A DNA stretch of 64,000 nucleotides, taken from positions 1 through 64,000 of the forward strand of contig JAREIK010009576.1 in assembly GCA_029783825.1 (NCBI GenBank). Reading direction: 5' to 3'. Positions 48,425 to 61,130 of the stretch are shown here, piece by piece. The position numbers were made by a program, and so were the translations under genes. How positions within the stretch are numbered: the first letter of the stretch is position 1; every line of letters starts with the position of its first letter. Under the pieces are notes generated by a model. The model saw nothing but the letters and a program-made list of their open reading frames with translations. It searched no databases and was not told the DNA's origin. This DNA comes from Sapria himalayana. Taxonomy: Eukaryota > Streptophyta > Magnoliopsida > Malpighiales > Rafflesiaceae.

Positions 48425-49420
48425 TAATAGATACATAGATACATAGATATATAAATAGATAGATAGATGGATAGATAAATAGATAGATAGATGGATAGAT
48501 AAATAGATAGATATATAGATAGAAAGATAGACATAGATCGATATATAAATATATAGAGAGATAGAGAGATATACAGATACACAGATAGTTAGATAGATGG
48601 ATAGATAGATAGGTATATAGATAGAAAGATAGACAAATTGACAATTAGATATAAAGATAGATATATAGATAGATAGATAGAGAGAAAGACAGATAGATAT
48701 ATATACATATAGACAAATAGATAGATATATCGATAGACTAATAGATTGATAAATAAATAGATATATAGATAGACAAATAGAGAGATAGACAAATGGAGAT
48801 ATAGATAGATAGAAAAATAGACATATAGATAGATAGATAGATTTACACATATATAGATATACCTATAAATAGATATATCGATAGTTAGAAAGATAGATAA
48901 TTATAAAGATATATAGTTAGTTAGTTAGATAGATCGATAGACTTATAGGCAGATAGATAGAAAAATAAATTGATTGTTTTACAGATAGATAGATACAATG
49001 ATAGATAGATAGATAGACATATAGAAAGATATACAAATGGATAGATAAAGAGATATATATAGATAGGCAGATAGTCAAATAGGCAAAAAGACATAAATAA
49101 ATAGACATAGAATAGATATATATATATATATATAGATAGATGATAGGGAGATAGATACATAGATATATTGATATATAGATTTACATATAAGTAGATAGAT
49201 TAATAGATAGACAAATATATAGATAAATAATCTATAGAGAGATACACAAAGAGTAAAAGAGACAAATAAAAGATAGGCATATAGATTTATTTATAAATAG
49301 ATAGATAGATAAATAGATATATAGTTTGATAGATAAATAGACAGACATAAAGATAAATAGATAGATAAGTAGATAAATAGATAAACAAATAGATATATAG
49401 ATAGATAAATAGATAGAAAG

Positions 49421-49451
<31 letters not shown>

Positions 49452-50632
49452 AATAGATAGACATATAGATAGAAAGATAGATAAAATAGATAGACAGATA
49501 GATTGATAGACAGAAAAATAGACAGATAGATATATCTATAGAGAGATACACAAAGAGTAAAGTAGACTAATAGAAGATAGACATATAGATTTATTGATAG
49601 ATAGATAGTTCGATAGCTAGATAGTTAGATTGGTAGGTAGGTAGTAGTAGGTATATAGTAGATAGAAAGATTTATTTATACATGAATAGATATATATATA
49701 TAGATAAATAGATAAATAGAAAATTAAAATATAGTTAGATAGATAGATAGGTAAATAGATAGATAAATAGATAAACAAATAGGCAGATATACAAATATAA
49801 ATATAGATAGATATATAGATATACATATAATAGATAAATAGATAGATTAATAGATAAATAAATGCACAAATAGATAGATTAATAGATAGATATTAGAGAT
49901 ATACATAAAGAGACAAAGAGACTAATAAATGATAGATAGATCGATAGATAGATAGATAGATATAAAGATTAATTAATAGATAGATATATAGATAGATAGC
50001 TAGATTGTTAGATTGTTAGGGGGGTATGTTGGTATTTAGGTAGATAGATTCATAGATACATAAATATTTACATAGATATAAAGATAGTTAAATAGATAAA
50101 TAGAAAGATAGTTAGATAGATAGATATAAATATAGATATATACAAATAGGCAGATAGATAGATGGATTTACAAAAAATAAACAAATAGATAGATAAACAG
50201 ATACAAAATAGGCAGATAGACACATCAACAAATTTACCGATAGATAAATAGACAGATAGACAAACAAACAACATACAGACACATAGACAGACAGACAGAT
50301 AGATAGTTAGATAAATAAATAGATAGATAAATAGATAGAAAAATGACAGATAGATAGATAGACAAATTTACTGATTGACAAATAGTCAGATTGAATGATA
50401 CACAGATAGATAGATAGACAGATAAACATATAGATATATAGACATAGAGACATATAGATACATAGACAGATAAATAAATAAATAAATAAATAATATATTA
50501 TATATATATATATATTGATAGATAATAGTTTGACAGATAGACATATAGACAATTATAGAGATAAACACATAGATAGATAGAAACATTAGATATATCAACT
50601 AATAGACAAATATACATATAGAATAAAATATA
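48425..50632. repeat. Degenerate (TAGA)n array
   Basis: The complement of CTAT on the plus strand, about 2.2 kb. Higher-order structure shows: TCTATAGAGAGATACACAAA followed by a GAC-containing block recurs near 49230 and 49538, and a diverged copy lies near 49890. GGTAGGTAGGTAG-like and GGGGGGTATGTTGGTA patches recur near 49630 and 50018. The array directly follows the element D end and leads into element E. Confidence 0.95.
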
Positions 50633-50639
50633 TATGTGT

Positions 50640-51940
50640 GTGTGCTTCAAAAAAAAAAATTTGAAATGGAATTTAGAAACATCAAAATCCTTTTATAAAT
50701 TTTGGAATTGAATTTTAATAAATTAGAAATGGAAAAGACAAATCAAGAATAAAATAGAAATAGAAAAAAATTTCTTCGCTAATTTATGATGGTTTTTTCT
50801 TAGTTTTTTAAATTAATCGCTAATTTAGACATGAGGTGGATGTGGATACACTTGCATGGTATTTAGTTTTAGATACTTATGTATCAATGTATTATTAGAA
50901 ATAGAATGCAAATCTTATTCTATATTTACAAAATTTTAATTTCCATCACTAAATGAGAATCATCTTTATCCGTCACTTTATCTTTAAATATAATTTAGCA
51001 ATAGAATAATTTTCATCATTATAATAGAAATGAAAATAATTTCTATCGCACAATTATGGTAATTAATCTATCGAAGAATACTTCATACATACTTTTCGAG
51101 GAATTTTCATTGTTATTCTTATTTTATTCAAATTGTGTGTGGATTGTATATCTTCTATATATTGATCTACATGTATTTCATCAATAATTGACGTATGAAA
51201 TTATCAATTTTATTTTATATCATATGTAATGTATCCAAGAATAGCTTTATTTTTACTTTTGATGGTACGTTTAATTTTTTTTTACATTTTTTATATTCAT
51301 ATTAGTTTCTTTATTATTGTTTTGTTGATCGATTATAATTCATATTGATAAATTATTATTTTACATATTTTTTCTCATACTTGGATATGTTAAATTTTGT
51401 ATTACCTAATTGAGGCATAAACTTTTTGTGCATTTTGTTATTGAACTATATTTATGATCATTATAGTTAATTTGTATTTTGTCTCCTTACTAGGATTACA
51501 TGAAATTTTATAATTTTTAAAATAATAACTGATACTAATGGCATAACCTTAATAATAAATAATTTATTATTATTATAAAAAATGTTAAAGTTATTCATAA
51601 TTATAGTAATAATTATAAAAAAATTATGAGTGTAAGTAATTGAAAGGGTGAAATGTAATGAAGAATTGTAAAACTAAAAAAAATTATTTGCTCATTTAAA
51701 AATTCATATAGTTGCTTGATCTACATTTCACTAAATATTCAATATTACAACTTATGTCTTTTGATAAATATCTAAGACATTAAAACAACCAAACTTTCCT
51801 CATTATAATTTAAAATCATCTTATAATAATTTTTAACTTATTTGTTAGATTTATATAATGTTCTAAAATTGTTACCACATCTTTATTGCAAATATATCTC
51901 TATCTATATTATTATAATTTATAAATGTTTATGTTATGTG
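50640..51940 (+). other. 5' region of element E with weak subterminal repeats
   Basis: AGAAATGGAAAAGAC, AATTTCTTCGCTAATTTATG and CCATCACTAAATGAGAA motifs to about 51090, then AT-rich sequence up to the first TNP2 similarity. No leader exon or satellite like that of C and D is recognised. Confidence 0.45.
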
Positions 51941-54660
51941 TTACAGGAATGAAAAATATTATACGACCTAATCATTAATGGATGAATGTAAGACTAAAAG
52001 TTAGTTTTTTACTAATGAGTTTGTAGAGGGGATTGAAAATTTTATTGGCTTTTTTGAAAAATAGCCTGAATTTCTGGATAAAACAAAAAAATATGCCAAT
52101 GTAATATCCATAATTTTTAAAATTGAAGTTTCTAAGATGTGGAAACATTGCAATATTATCTTACAAAAAATATATTTGTTGATGACTATTATATTTGGTA
52201 TAAACATGAGGGAATTTGTTTTTCCACAAATAACTAAGCATTATTTACATAAGGTAGAAATTAAAGATTCCTCACAAAAGATATTTTATTTTAGATTGGC
52301 TCCTTGTTTGCAAAAATTATTTGTATCTGAAGCTACTATTAATGATATAAGTTGGCAGAAAGAGCATATTATTGAAGATGACATAATGCAGTAATTCTCA
52401 AATTGTCTTTCTTGGAAATATTTGATGATTTTCATCCATCTTTTGTAGATGAAAGTTGAAATATTAGATTAGGGTTGTACATAAATGGATTTCAGCCATT
52501 TGGATAAACAAGGAAATAATCTCATTGCCTATTATTATTTACACCTTATAATTTATGACCATGTATGTGCATGAAAGATGAGTACATGTTTATGCGTGTT
52601 TTCATGTCTAGTCCAAGAAATACAAAAGATAAATTATATATTTTATTGCAGTCCCTTATAGTAGAGCTCAAAATTTGTGGGAGGATGGTGTCAAAACATA
52701 TAATATATCTAGAAAGAAAAACTTCAAAATGCAACTATCACTTATGTTGACTATAAGTGACTTTCATGTATATTGAATGTTGTCAGAATTGATTACTGTA
52801 GAGAAATTAGCTTGTCCTTATTTCATGGAGGTCTTAGATGCATTTTATATGAGCAAAGGAGGAAAGACTTTTTGTTTTGATAACCACCATAAATTTTTAC
52901 ATGTGGAATATCTATTTCGGATGAATATTGATGCATTTAGGAAAGGCAATAATGTTGTTAAAAGTGTACCACCTTTGATGATATATTAAAAGTAATTGAA
53001 AGTTATGGGTTCAAAATATTATGGATGTTGATGTAGATTACTCTAATGCACAAATTTCTAAGAATTACCACTTTGTTCGGAAGAAAAAAATTATTTTTTG
53101 GGATATACCTTATTGGAAAACCAATCATATTAGACGCAACTTAGGTATGATGCACATTGAGAATAACTTTTTTGATACATTTTTTAATACTAGAATGAAG
53201 GTGGAAAGAAAAAATAAATGATAATAGCAAATCAAGAGAGGATTTGAAAGAGTTATGTTTCTATCTAGAGTTTCATATCTACAAATTGACAAATAAATCT
53301 TTTAAGGCTTGTTATAGTCTTGAAAAAGATGCAAAGGAAGCTTTGTGCAAATGGTTATTGGAGCTGAGGTTTCCTGATACATATGCATCTAACATGAGAA
53401 GATATGTTGATATGAAGAAGGATAAGTTATTAGAAATGAAAATTCATAAATGTTATGTCTTTATGTAGAGGTTAATACCCATAATATTTCATGAATTACT
53501 TCCACAAACTATTTGGGAAGCATTGACTAAAAATAAATATTTTTTTTAAATCTCACTTGTAATGTCATAAGAAAGAAAGAAATGGAGCAATTACAAAATG
53601 ACATCCACATTATTTTATGCAGATTTGAGCATATTTTTCCTCCTAGCTTCGTAAACTCAATGGAATATCTCCGAGTCCACCTGCCTTATGAATCCTTGAA
53701 AGTAGGCCATATGTAATAAAGGCGGATGTATCCATAAAAGAGGTTATATATTTTTCTTTTGTTAATCTAAAAATTTTAATGTATCCAATAAATATTTTTT
53801 TCTAATTTATATTTATTTTAGATATCTTAGAAGATTAATAAATAATATTTGAAATAAAGCCAAAGTCGAAGTTTGAATATGCAATGCCTACTTGGTTGAA
53901 AAGGCTTAGGTATATTGTGTGCACTACTTTCGGCCAAAATTGTATCATCAATAAAAAAAATGATCACCAAATAATGTATATGGTATGGGATGGATTATAA
54001 GAAGATGATAAACTTTATATTTTTATACATGCAAGTCAATCATATGTTAGAGCAATATCAAGATATTTTTTGGATGATCTAGAGTATCATGCTGTGCAAC
54101 ATACATTTTGGTGAACTGCTAAGAAATTATACCTTAAATTGAGTAAGATTTATAAAAATTTCATATTCTCATTTATTTGTCATTGTATACATTATAACAT
54201 TTTAATATTTCAAAATACATTCAATATTGTTTTTTAAGAATTAATGTTATGGAATAAAGGCAAAGAGAACTTTCTATTTATGATTCTAACAATATTGCAT
54301 CGACTATTGAGTTTCATGGTAGACTAATTAAAATTCTACACGTAAAGTATCCAGCTTTACCAATTAAAATGAAAATTTTGTTTAAATATGGATGGTTTAA
54401 TCATATTCAAAATATTGATACTATAATTCATCATTAATATAACTTTCTTGAAGTTCACCATAAAAAATATTATTATAAGTACAAGTCATTTATTCTTATG
54501 GTAAAGCCGAACATCTATGTTACACTATTTATCTAACCACAAGAAGAAATCAATGTCACTAGTGAGAAATAGTTAAAATAAAACCTAGATCAACTATTGA
54601 AGTTGTTGAAAAGATATTATTATCACTCTATCATGTCTATCAGTATTTTAAGAGAATAAT
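51941..54660 (+). pseudogene. TNP2-type CACTA transposase of element E
   Basis: Broken frames give Transposase_21 signatures: LAPCLQKLFVSEATINDISW (52303), MCMKDEYMFMRVFMSSPRNT (52565), KLACPYFMEVLDAFYMSKGG (52807) and IRRNLGMMHIENNFFDTFFN (53130). A DUF4218 piece follows (EMEQLQNDIHIILCRFEHIF, PPSFVNSMEYLRVHLPYESL, about 53580-53700), then a barely readable DUF4216 region. A stop or frameshift occurs every 60-70 codons. The N-terminal Transpos_assoc part is not recognisable. Confidence 0.85.
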
Positions 54661-54679
54661 GCTATATATATATTTTGTT

Positions 54680-55200
54680 TTGATAAACTATTTTGTATAA
54701 CTAATTTGTTTTTTGTTTCAATATTTTGTTAAGTGCACGAAATAAAATATTGAAAGGTTGGGAATGTAGCAATACCATAATAACGAGGGTCCCACTACCA
54801 GGGCTAAGAAATTTTTGGAGTAGAACCCGATCCATCCAAGTGATCTGACCTGCTCCGTTATTGATATAAATTGTTTTTATTAATGTTTTTATGCGGTTGT
54901 AATTTATGCTTGTAGAACTGTTCATCCTCGTTTTTTTCCTATCTGCATGATTTTTCTTCACGACTGCTACTTCTTACAAATCTGTAAGATGTTTTTGGTT
55001 ATAATCAATAAATGTATAAGTATTTTTCTGGTGGATGTAGCTAGTCATGCTAAATGACTAGTGAACCATATTAATTTTGTTTCTACTTTGGTTTGTTTTT
55101 GTTTCTCATGGTTTGCTAGATTTTGGTGGTGGATTTATATGATTTGTTGTTTTTCTATTTTCTTCTTCTTCTGAATCTGTGAAATCATAAATGTGGAAGC
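54680..55200. other. Sequence of unknown origin inside element E
   Basis: A less AT-rich block splitting the TNP2 C-terminal region from its acidic tail. It contains CGAGGGTCCCACTACCAGGG and GATCCATCCAAGTGATCTG, then T-rich sequence like a plant 3' UTR. A minus-strand frame (54701-54961, 86 residues) includes GAGQITWMDRVLLQKFLS, which I do not recognise. It could be a captured host fragment or an intron remnant. Confidence 0.4.
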
Positions 55201-55229
55201 AGAATTACCTAACAAATAATGTGGAACTT

Positions 55230-55398
55230 CATTTAATTATTCATGTGGTAAATGACGTGCTTTAAATATTACTTGGAAGGTTGAAATTATTTGGATATTG
55301 ATGATGACCATGTGGTAGAAGATAATGAGGAGGAAATAATTGTAGAATTAGGTGATAATGAATATGTAGATAGTGATGGATTTGTTATAAATTTCTAA
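55230..55398 (+). pseudogene. TNP2 acidic C-terminal tail of element E
   Basis: Reads DNEEEIIVELGDNEYVDSDG and FVINF-stop. The same kind of Asp/Glu-rich ending closes TNP2 in elements C and D. This shows that the block at 54680-55200 lies within the former gene. Confidence 0.55.
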
Positions 55399-55735
55399 TG
55401 ATGACTAGAAATTTATCTACTTCCTTGTTATTTTGTAATTCTCATTTTGTACTCATTATAATATGGATGTTAAATTACAATATTTTAATTGTTTTTTTAA
55501 ATTTTAATGTCTTTATTATTATGTTTTGTTATTATGACATTTTCATAACATGTTTTTATTGTCTCTGTATATTTTTATATTTATGCAACTTGATTTAGCT
55601 TTCAAAGCTAATCATTCAAGTTGTCAAAGATCTCAACATGTGATGAAGGTAAGAAGAAGTCAACTAATAGTCTGTGGAGGAAGATATCTACATGTATTCA
55701 GTAACAACAATACTACAAATGACTTTCTACAAGGA
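55399..55735 (+). other. Intergenic spacer and possible first exon of the second gene, element E
   Basis: T-rich sequence, then a stretch of higher complexity (55590-55735) where exon 1 of Transposase_24 would be expected. A frame ends LHVFSNNNTTNDFLQGGVQM. Similarity to exon 1 of B and C is not evident. Confidence 0.35.
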
Positions 55736-58480
55736 GGGGTGCAAATGCCTTAGAAAAGGAAGCAAAGCATTGATGCTGGTCCTTTAGAAGCTAAGCCTCA
55801 TTCCACTCCCTCCAATAAATCTACTTAGCCTTAAGAAGAGGGGCCATGGCCTTAGTTAGAGTAATGCTTCGTAACTTCTCGGATCAAATATTTTAGCCCC
55901 TTGCCATGAGAGTAGTTGTATAGTAGGAAGGTCAACCTAAATCTCACTAGCACTAGTGGGGCAGTCAGAATATAGATTTACATGAATCAGCTTTCCCTAC
56001 ATTAGAAGCTCTAATCTTACTTTCTTCTTTCCTCAATCAAGAGCTTACAAAGTTGCTCACTTTGCCCTTGTATGAGCTGATTCTGCCTTGGAACTCTTCT
56101 TAGATGGAGATTCTATAGTAGGAGATGCAGTCTTAGGTGCTTCTTTTTCCTTTTCATCTACCTAGAGGGAACAACTTACAGAAATTTGCTGCTGAAGAAG
56201 TAGCGTCAATTATAGTTTTAAAAAGTTTTTCTTCATCTAGCACATAACCTTCCTCATCACTAATGGTTGACTCTTCTTCTTCCACCTAATGGGATGAAAG
56301 CCTTCCTCCCTCAAGTGAGGCAAAGCAAAGCTCAACTGAGCACCACATCCTAAACTCATAAACCAATTGGTGTTGCACACTCTCTTTTAATGAATCTTCA
56401 CTCTTGACTGAGACTTCTAACATGGATTAGTGGACTGGGAATTGCTACCTACACTATGGAATGCATCCGTCTTCTTGCTCCTTTACTGATTTGGCATTTA
56501 GCGAATAATTCAACATATTCGGATGCCCTATATTATTCCATATATCCCTGACTCAGCTGATTTTGAATGGATTGCCTTTCACCCCTTTCAAATGAATCTT
56601 CATTTTTGGTTGACTATCCATTGGTTGATGATGATACTTCTACTTAAGCCATGTATTCTCTAGTGGCATCTACTTTAAAGGTTAGCTTGGGTCTTCTCAC
56701 TATGATAGCATTAGGTAGCCGAAAAAGCTATCATTAGTGAAATCCCTACTTACTTAAGCCTTTATTCTGTGTTTGATCCTCAATTTATTCTATGTGAAAA
56801 GTGAAAACTCCCCGCATTATTCCTTCCTACTCTAAAAGTATATGAAAATAGTGGACATACACTTGCTGAAGCATCAATTCATTTACACTCCATAGATTGA
56901 CTCACTATTAGCGCCTTTGCTTCTTTTCTTTAAAGGCTCATAAGAGAAACCATTTTAGATGGGGTAGCAACATAAGGGAACCACTACGTACTCCCAAAAA
57001 CAAAACTCCACCCCTATAATTTTTTAACATTGCACCTGGCTCCAAAGAGGAAGGACGTAGGTGGAATATAACTATTATTAGCCTCATTTTGTGACATCAT
57101 ATCACTACAAGTTAATCCCCAGATCAATATATCTCTTAATAGATTCTTGTGCCAAAATGACCAGATAGGATAGGATAACACCCAGCCTTCCAATAACTTT
57201 TTTTGAAACAACTATAACACAGGGACTACTTCCACTAGGGATTTTATCCTAGCTCCAACTTCAGATTCTTGGAAATCATCCTCAACCATTGCTTCCTCGA
57301 AAAAGACAACCAAAGGGATATTGGAGTTTCAGCGCATATCTCTTCTCAGGAAGGATGGCTTATTCAGAAAGAGACCTATCTTTGTATTGCTGGATGTTTA
57401 AAGTAGGAGAAGCTAATGGTTGAGATGGTAGAATTATTTCTTTCTCACTCCTTTCTTTTTGATTTTTCATCACGATTAAGGAAGGACTGCTTGCCCAACA
57501 AGTAGACTAATAAAATTAGCTCATTGTCTAACTAGCTTGAGCTCCAGCCCAAGTCTCCAAACCAAAGCTTCGGAGAGCTTTCTCTCATGTGAAGAGATTC
57601 CTTCTGTCTCTCCCTCAAACATGTCTCAATTCCTTGAATCCTAACAGCCATTCCTTTTGGGACCCCAGCCAAGGAGGGAATAAAGGCATGCAAGTGGATT
57701 TCATTAAAAACAAGACCTTGCTAGCCTGACTGAATAGTACGGATAACTTTCCAACCCAAAATCTTCTCCCTGAATTTTTTTTGTAACTTAATTCCAAAGT
57801 TCATCTCTTCATCTTCCAAGTATACCCTTCTGAAACAAATGAGCTATTCCACAACCAAACATATTCCATCTAGCCCTCATAATGGGAATGTCGGATGAAG
57901 AAAGAATGTCGTACTTGTTTGAAAAGAAGGAAATAAGAGGGTAGGTCAGTAAATTTTATAATACTAACATTCTTATACTCTTATTTGCAAGGATTAGTTT
58001 GGACCAAGGTAGCTTCTAAACTTGCTAGTTCATCAGCATTATGATTTTGTGACCATGGAACATGCTCGACATTTACTTCGAGGAATTGACTTAGGATAGA
58101 AGCATGCCTTTATGAAAGAAAAAAGGCTCGAGAGACCTCTTTTTTTATTACTTATAAATAGGGTAACTTAGATGATCTTCTAGCTAGACCTTCGAGACTG
58201 TCAATCTCTTTGAAGACTGGATCACTACCACCACTCCACTCATGATTTCTCAATCTCTATGAAAATGAGTTATTTTTTTTATTTTTTTTATGAAAATGAG
58301 TTTTTTATTAGATTTGCATTTTGTAATTAATTGGGATAGCTGAGTTAGGGACTCTTCTCTTTAATTCACTAACATTAAAGTGTGAAGGATCTTCTCTTGT
58401 ATAGCCATAAGTCATACTCATATGTAGGAAACTTTGGAATCACCTCATCATGGCATACATGAATTTACAATCATAGATTT
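55736..58480 (-). other. GC-richer foreign block inside element E
   Basis: About 2.7 kb with clearly fewer A/T runs than its surroundings. Minus-strand translation gives scattered protein-like pieces: an RNase H-like end (see 57984-58107), EEEESTISDEEGYVLDEEKL followed by FKTIIDATSS near 56180-56280, and APKTASPTIESPSKKSSKAE near 56070-56130. Stops are frequent. A degenerate Ty3/gypsy-type retroelement is the most likely source. Transfer of organellar DNA carrying such a fragment is the alternative. No flanking duplication was found. Confidence 0.5.
57984..58107 (-). pseudogene. Ty3/gypsy-like RNase H C-terminal fragment
   Basis: The minus strand reads ILSQFLEVNVEHVPW, then SQNHNADELASLEATL and TNPCK-stop. 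It resembles the end of the retroelement RNase H domain, where a hydrophobic VEHVP strand is followed by a short loop, N..ADELA with the last catalytic Asp, and a Leu/Ala-rich helix. Upstream domains could not be followed. Confidence 0.5.
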
Positions 58481-58970
58481 TTCATCTTTATCTTATTTTA
58501 CACGAAAGTTACTGATAGTGTCATCCCACCTATCTCAGGAGACTCATGCATTAGTACTATAGTAGTGGTATCAATAGGATATTCATAATCCACAATTTGC
58601 ATGCCATGTAATGAAAAACTCTTCATTCGGCCAATAATTAACAATAAACAATACATAGCGTTCTTAATTTTACTACATGCATTCATTTTCATTTTTCAAT
58701 TTTTTTCATTTAATTAAATATAATTTAATATTTGAATGAAATTATAAGTATATTAAAATATTTGAATTTTGGTATTTTTAAATAATAACAATATATGATA
58801 TTGCTACTTATTGAACATTAACATTTTGAATTAAACTAATTTTTTTTACAATATTTTGGATAAAAAATATAAATAAAATAAATTTTAACTTAGTAGTAGT
58901 ATAATTTGTACATTTTGTTTATATGTATATGTACAAGCTGATGTTAAATTACTTATAGATTTATTCATTA
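58481..58970. other. AT-rich stretch after the foreign block
   Basis: Returns to strongly AT-rich composition. A minus-strand frame of 64 codons (58498-58692) has no recognisable domain. The plus strand near 58960 leads into the second gene. Confidence 0.35.
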
Positions 58971-60370
58971 TGCTATTCATACAAACATGAAGATAACTAA
59001 AGAGAAACTAGTTACAGATGGTATAAAATGGAGCAAACTGCCCCAATGTATGAAAGAATTGTATTGGGAAGAATTTGAGATACATTTTTCATACATTTTT
59101 TGATTTTCAATTTGGTATAATATGATTTAGTCTTAAAATAAATGCATTGCAATGTATTATTACTTTATTTCGTTTTTGTAGAAAATGTAAAAATGAAATA
59201 ACACTTTGGAGGTCTTAGTGAAGGATTCATGGAAACATGTGGTAAGTGTGAGATACAATGACAAGCTTGGAAAATTGAGAAAAAAATATGGTAAAGATTA
59301 AAAGCCTAAAAGTGTCCCCCTTAGTGTTTGAATAAAATGAGAATACGAGAATAATGAGGAGTTCATGGCCTCGTCACAGATGGCCTCACATAATCATCGA
59401 TCAGAGAAAGAAGGTACAGGATCAGGACCTTCAAAATATATTCGAGTTTCAAAGGATGCGCACCAACATTTAGTAGATTTTGTATAATTAATTTTTATTT
59501 TTTGTTATTATTTAAATTTTTTGAATCTAAATGATAATACCTGTATGATAATGAATGTGTACTTTAATAGTAACTAATATTTATTTTCAGGAGGATGAGT
59601 TGGGACCTTCACCAACACTGTTTGAGGTATTCAAGCGAATGCACAAGAAGAAGGATGAATAATTTGTGGACAAGTGTTCAAATGATATAAATGTAAGTTT
59701 CTCATTTTGTACTTATAGTTTCATTTGAAAATTGCCAAAAATAAAAGAAAAAAAATTTAAAAAATTTACGATTTGGAATTAATTATAAATAAAATGCAAA
59801 GACATGTATATTTTTTTACATAACAGATGATTTATTATTTATGGACTCATTAAATATAATGACTAACTTCGTTTTCATATTATTTTTTAATAGCAAAAGC
59901 ATAGTTTCTTTTGCTAGTATATAATTATTTTAATACATTTTTGATGAGTTGTGTTGTATTATAACAATTGTAGAAAGCTATGGAAAATATAATTGAAATT
60001 GCTTAATAATTGATAGATTCTTCTATTGAGATGCACTAGATTATTGTTGAGCATATTGACATTTAGGCTATCAGGATATAGCTGAAAAAATATTTAGTGT
60101 ATAGTCTTGCTTCCCATGCATCTACATTTTATCTAGGTCATGCTTGGAGTTCATCATCATCATCTTTTAATTACAATAATATGTATAATGAGAGATTGAA
60201 TGAGGAGATGTAGGAAATTGAAGATTCATTACAAATGAAAATGAGGAGATGCAACAAAAGAATGAAGAGATGCAAAAAAAGAATAAAAAAATGCAAAAGG
60301 AAATTGAAGAAATGAGAAAAAGAGAGGCTGATAGATTTAAAAGAGAGGAGGAAAGAATGAAAAAGTGAGG
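58971..60370 (+). pseudogene. Transposase_24 (TNPA-like) gene of element E
   Basis: Exons: about 58985-59090 (EKLVTDGIKWSKLPQCMKEL then YWEEFEIHF, matching the KALTWKKVPESTKKSYFNDF exon of C); about 59180-59481, ending SKDAHQHLVDF at a GTATAA donor; 59591-59692, between TTATTTTCAG and GTAAGT, reading DELGPSPTLFEVFKRMHKKK; and a last exon from about 59973 with a Met/Lys/Glu coiled coil (MQEIEDS.. type, frameshifted, to about 60370). The 102-bp exon corresponds to the 105-bp exon of B and C. Stops occur in most exons. Confidence 0.75.
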
Positions 60371-61130
60371 ATAAAATACAATAGATGATTTTGAAGATGG
60401 AGAAAATAATGTGTAAGTTAGGATAGGCATCATCTATTTTTCATCAATTTGAAGAGGATCCATCTAGATCTCTAGATAATAATAATCATTAGGCTAAGGA
60501 CTCATATTTTTTTTGATGTTGTGTAATTAATTTTTTGCAGTGAATGTTTTTGATATGAAATTAAGGTTTTGTGTTAATATTTTTTTAATTTAGTTATGAA
60601 TTGTGTATTGAAATTTATGGACATTTATTTTAGTTATCGAATATTTTATTCTATAGTGAATGTTATGTGAATGTAATTTGGTGTGTAATATGTGGATGTG
60701 CTTATTTGGTTCGAGGTTATATAGTTTTGGTATGTAATTATATATTATATACAACATATATAAACTATACAAATAAAACATGTTCTTGTTGTAGACTATA
60801 GAAATGGAAAATTTCATTTCTAAATACATTTCTAAATAGAAATGGATGATGCATTTCTTTGATAATCCATCACTCATTTAAAAATGGATAATAAGATTTT
60901 ATATTTTCTATCAGAAATTTAGTGATTGAATCCATGATTAGTTAGCCATCTCAAGTTTTATCGATGGACTTATTATATCTATTTAAAAAAACATCATTGC
61001 TTTATCTATTTCTAAAAATTTAGAGAGGATGATTTTAAAAACATATTCTTTTTGTTTCAAATTAGATCACTATTTGAACATACCGATCGAATTATAAAAA
61101 GAATGGGTCATTTTTTTCTATCTTTTATTT
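60371..61130 (+). repeat. 3' region and subterminal motifs of element E
   Basis: AT-rich 3' flank, a TTCTTGTTGTAG motif at 60783-60794, then repeated AGAAATGGA / TTTCATTTCTAAATACATTT motifs in both orientations (60799-60890) and weaker ATCCATC motifs to about 61030. No terminal inverted repeat could be assigned. Confidence 0.5.

Larger units (their letters stand above)
50640..61130 (+). mobile_element. CACTA element E (third family), borders approximate
   Basis: Contains a decayed TNP2 and Transposase_24 gene in plus orientation between two TAGA arrays. Both flanks inside the arrays share AGAAATGGA motifs (50645-50770 and 60800-60890), probably its subterminal repeats. No clear CACTA terminus could be fixed. 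Within it two blocks look foreign (54680-55200 and 55736-58480). It is the most eroded of the four CACTA elements. Confidence 0.65.

Noticed and set aside
55736..58480. Recognisable mitochondrial gene in the GC-richer block
   Set aside because: No mitochondrial protein, rRNA or tRNA could be identified by reading; only the retroelement-like RNase H end is supported.
60783..60794. TTCTTGTTGTAG resembling a CACTA right terminus
   Set aside because: It ends in TAG rather than TGTG, has no matching left end near 50640, and AGAAATGGA motifs continue on its right side to about 60890. Not used as the border of element E.
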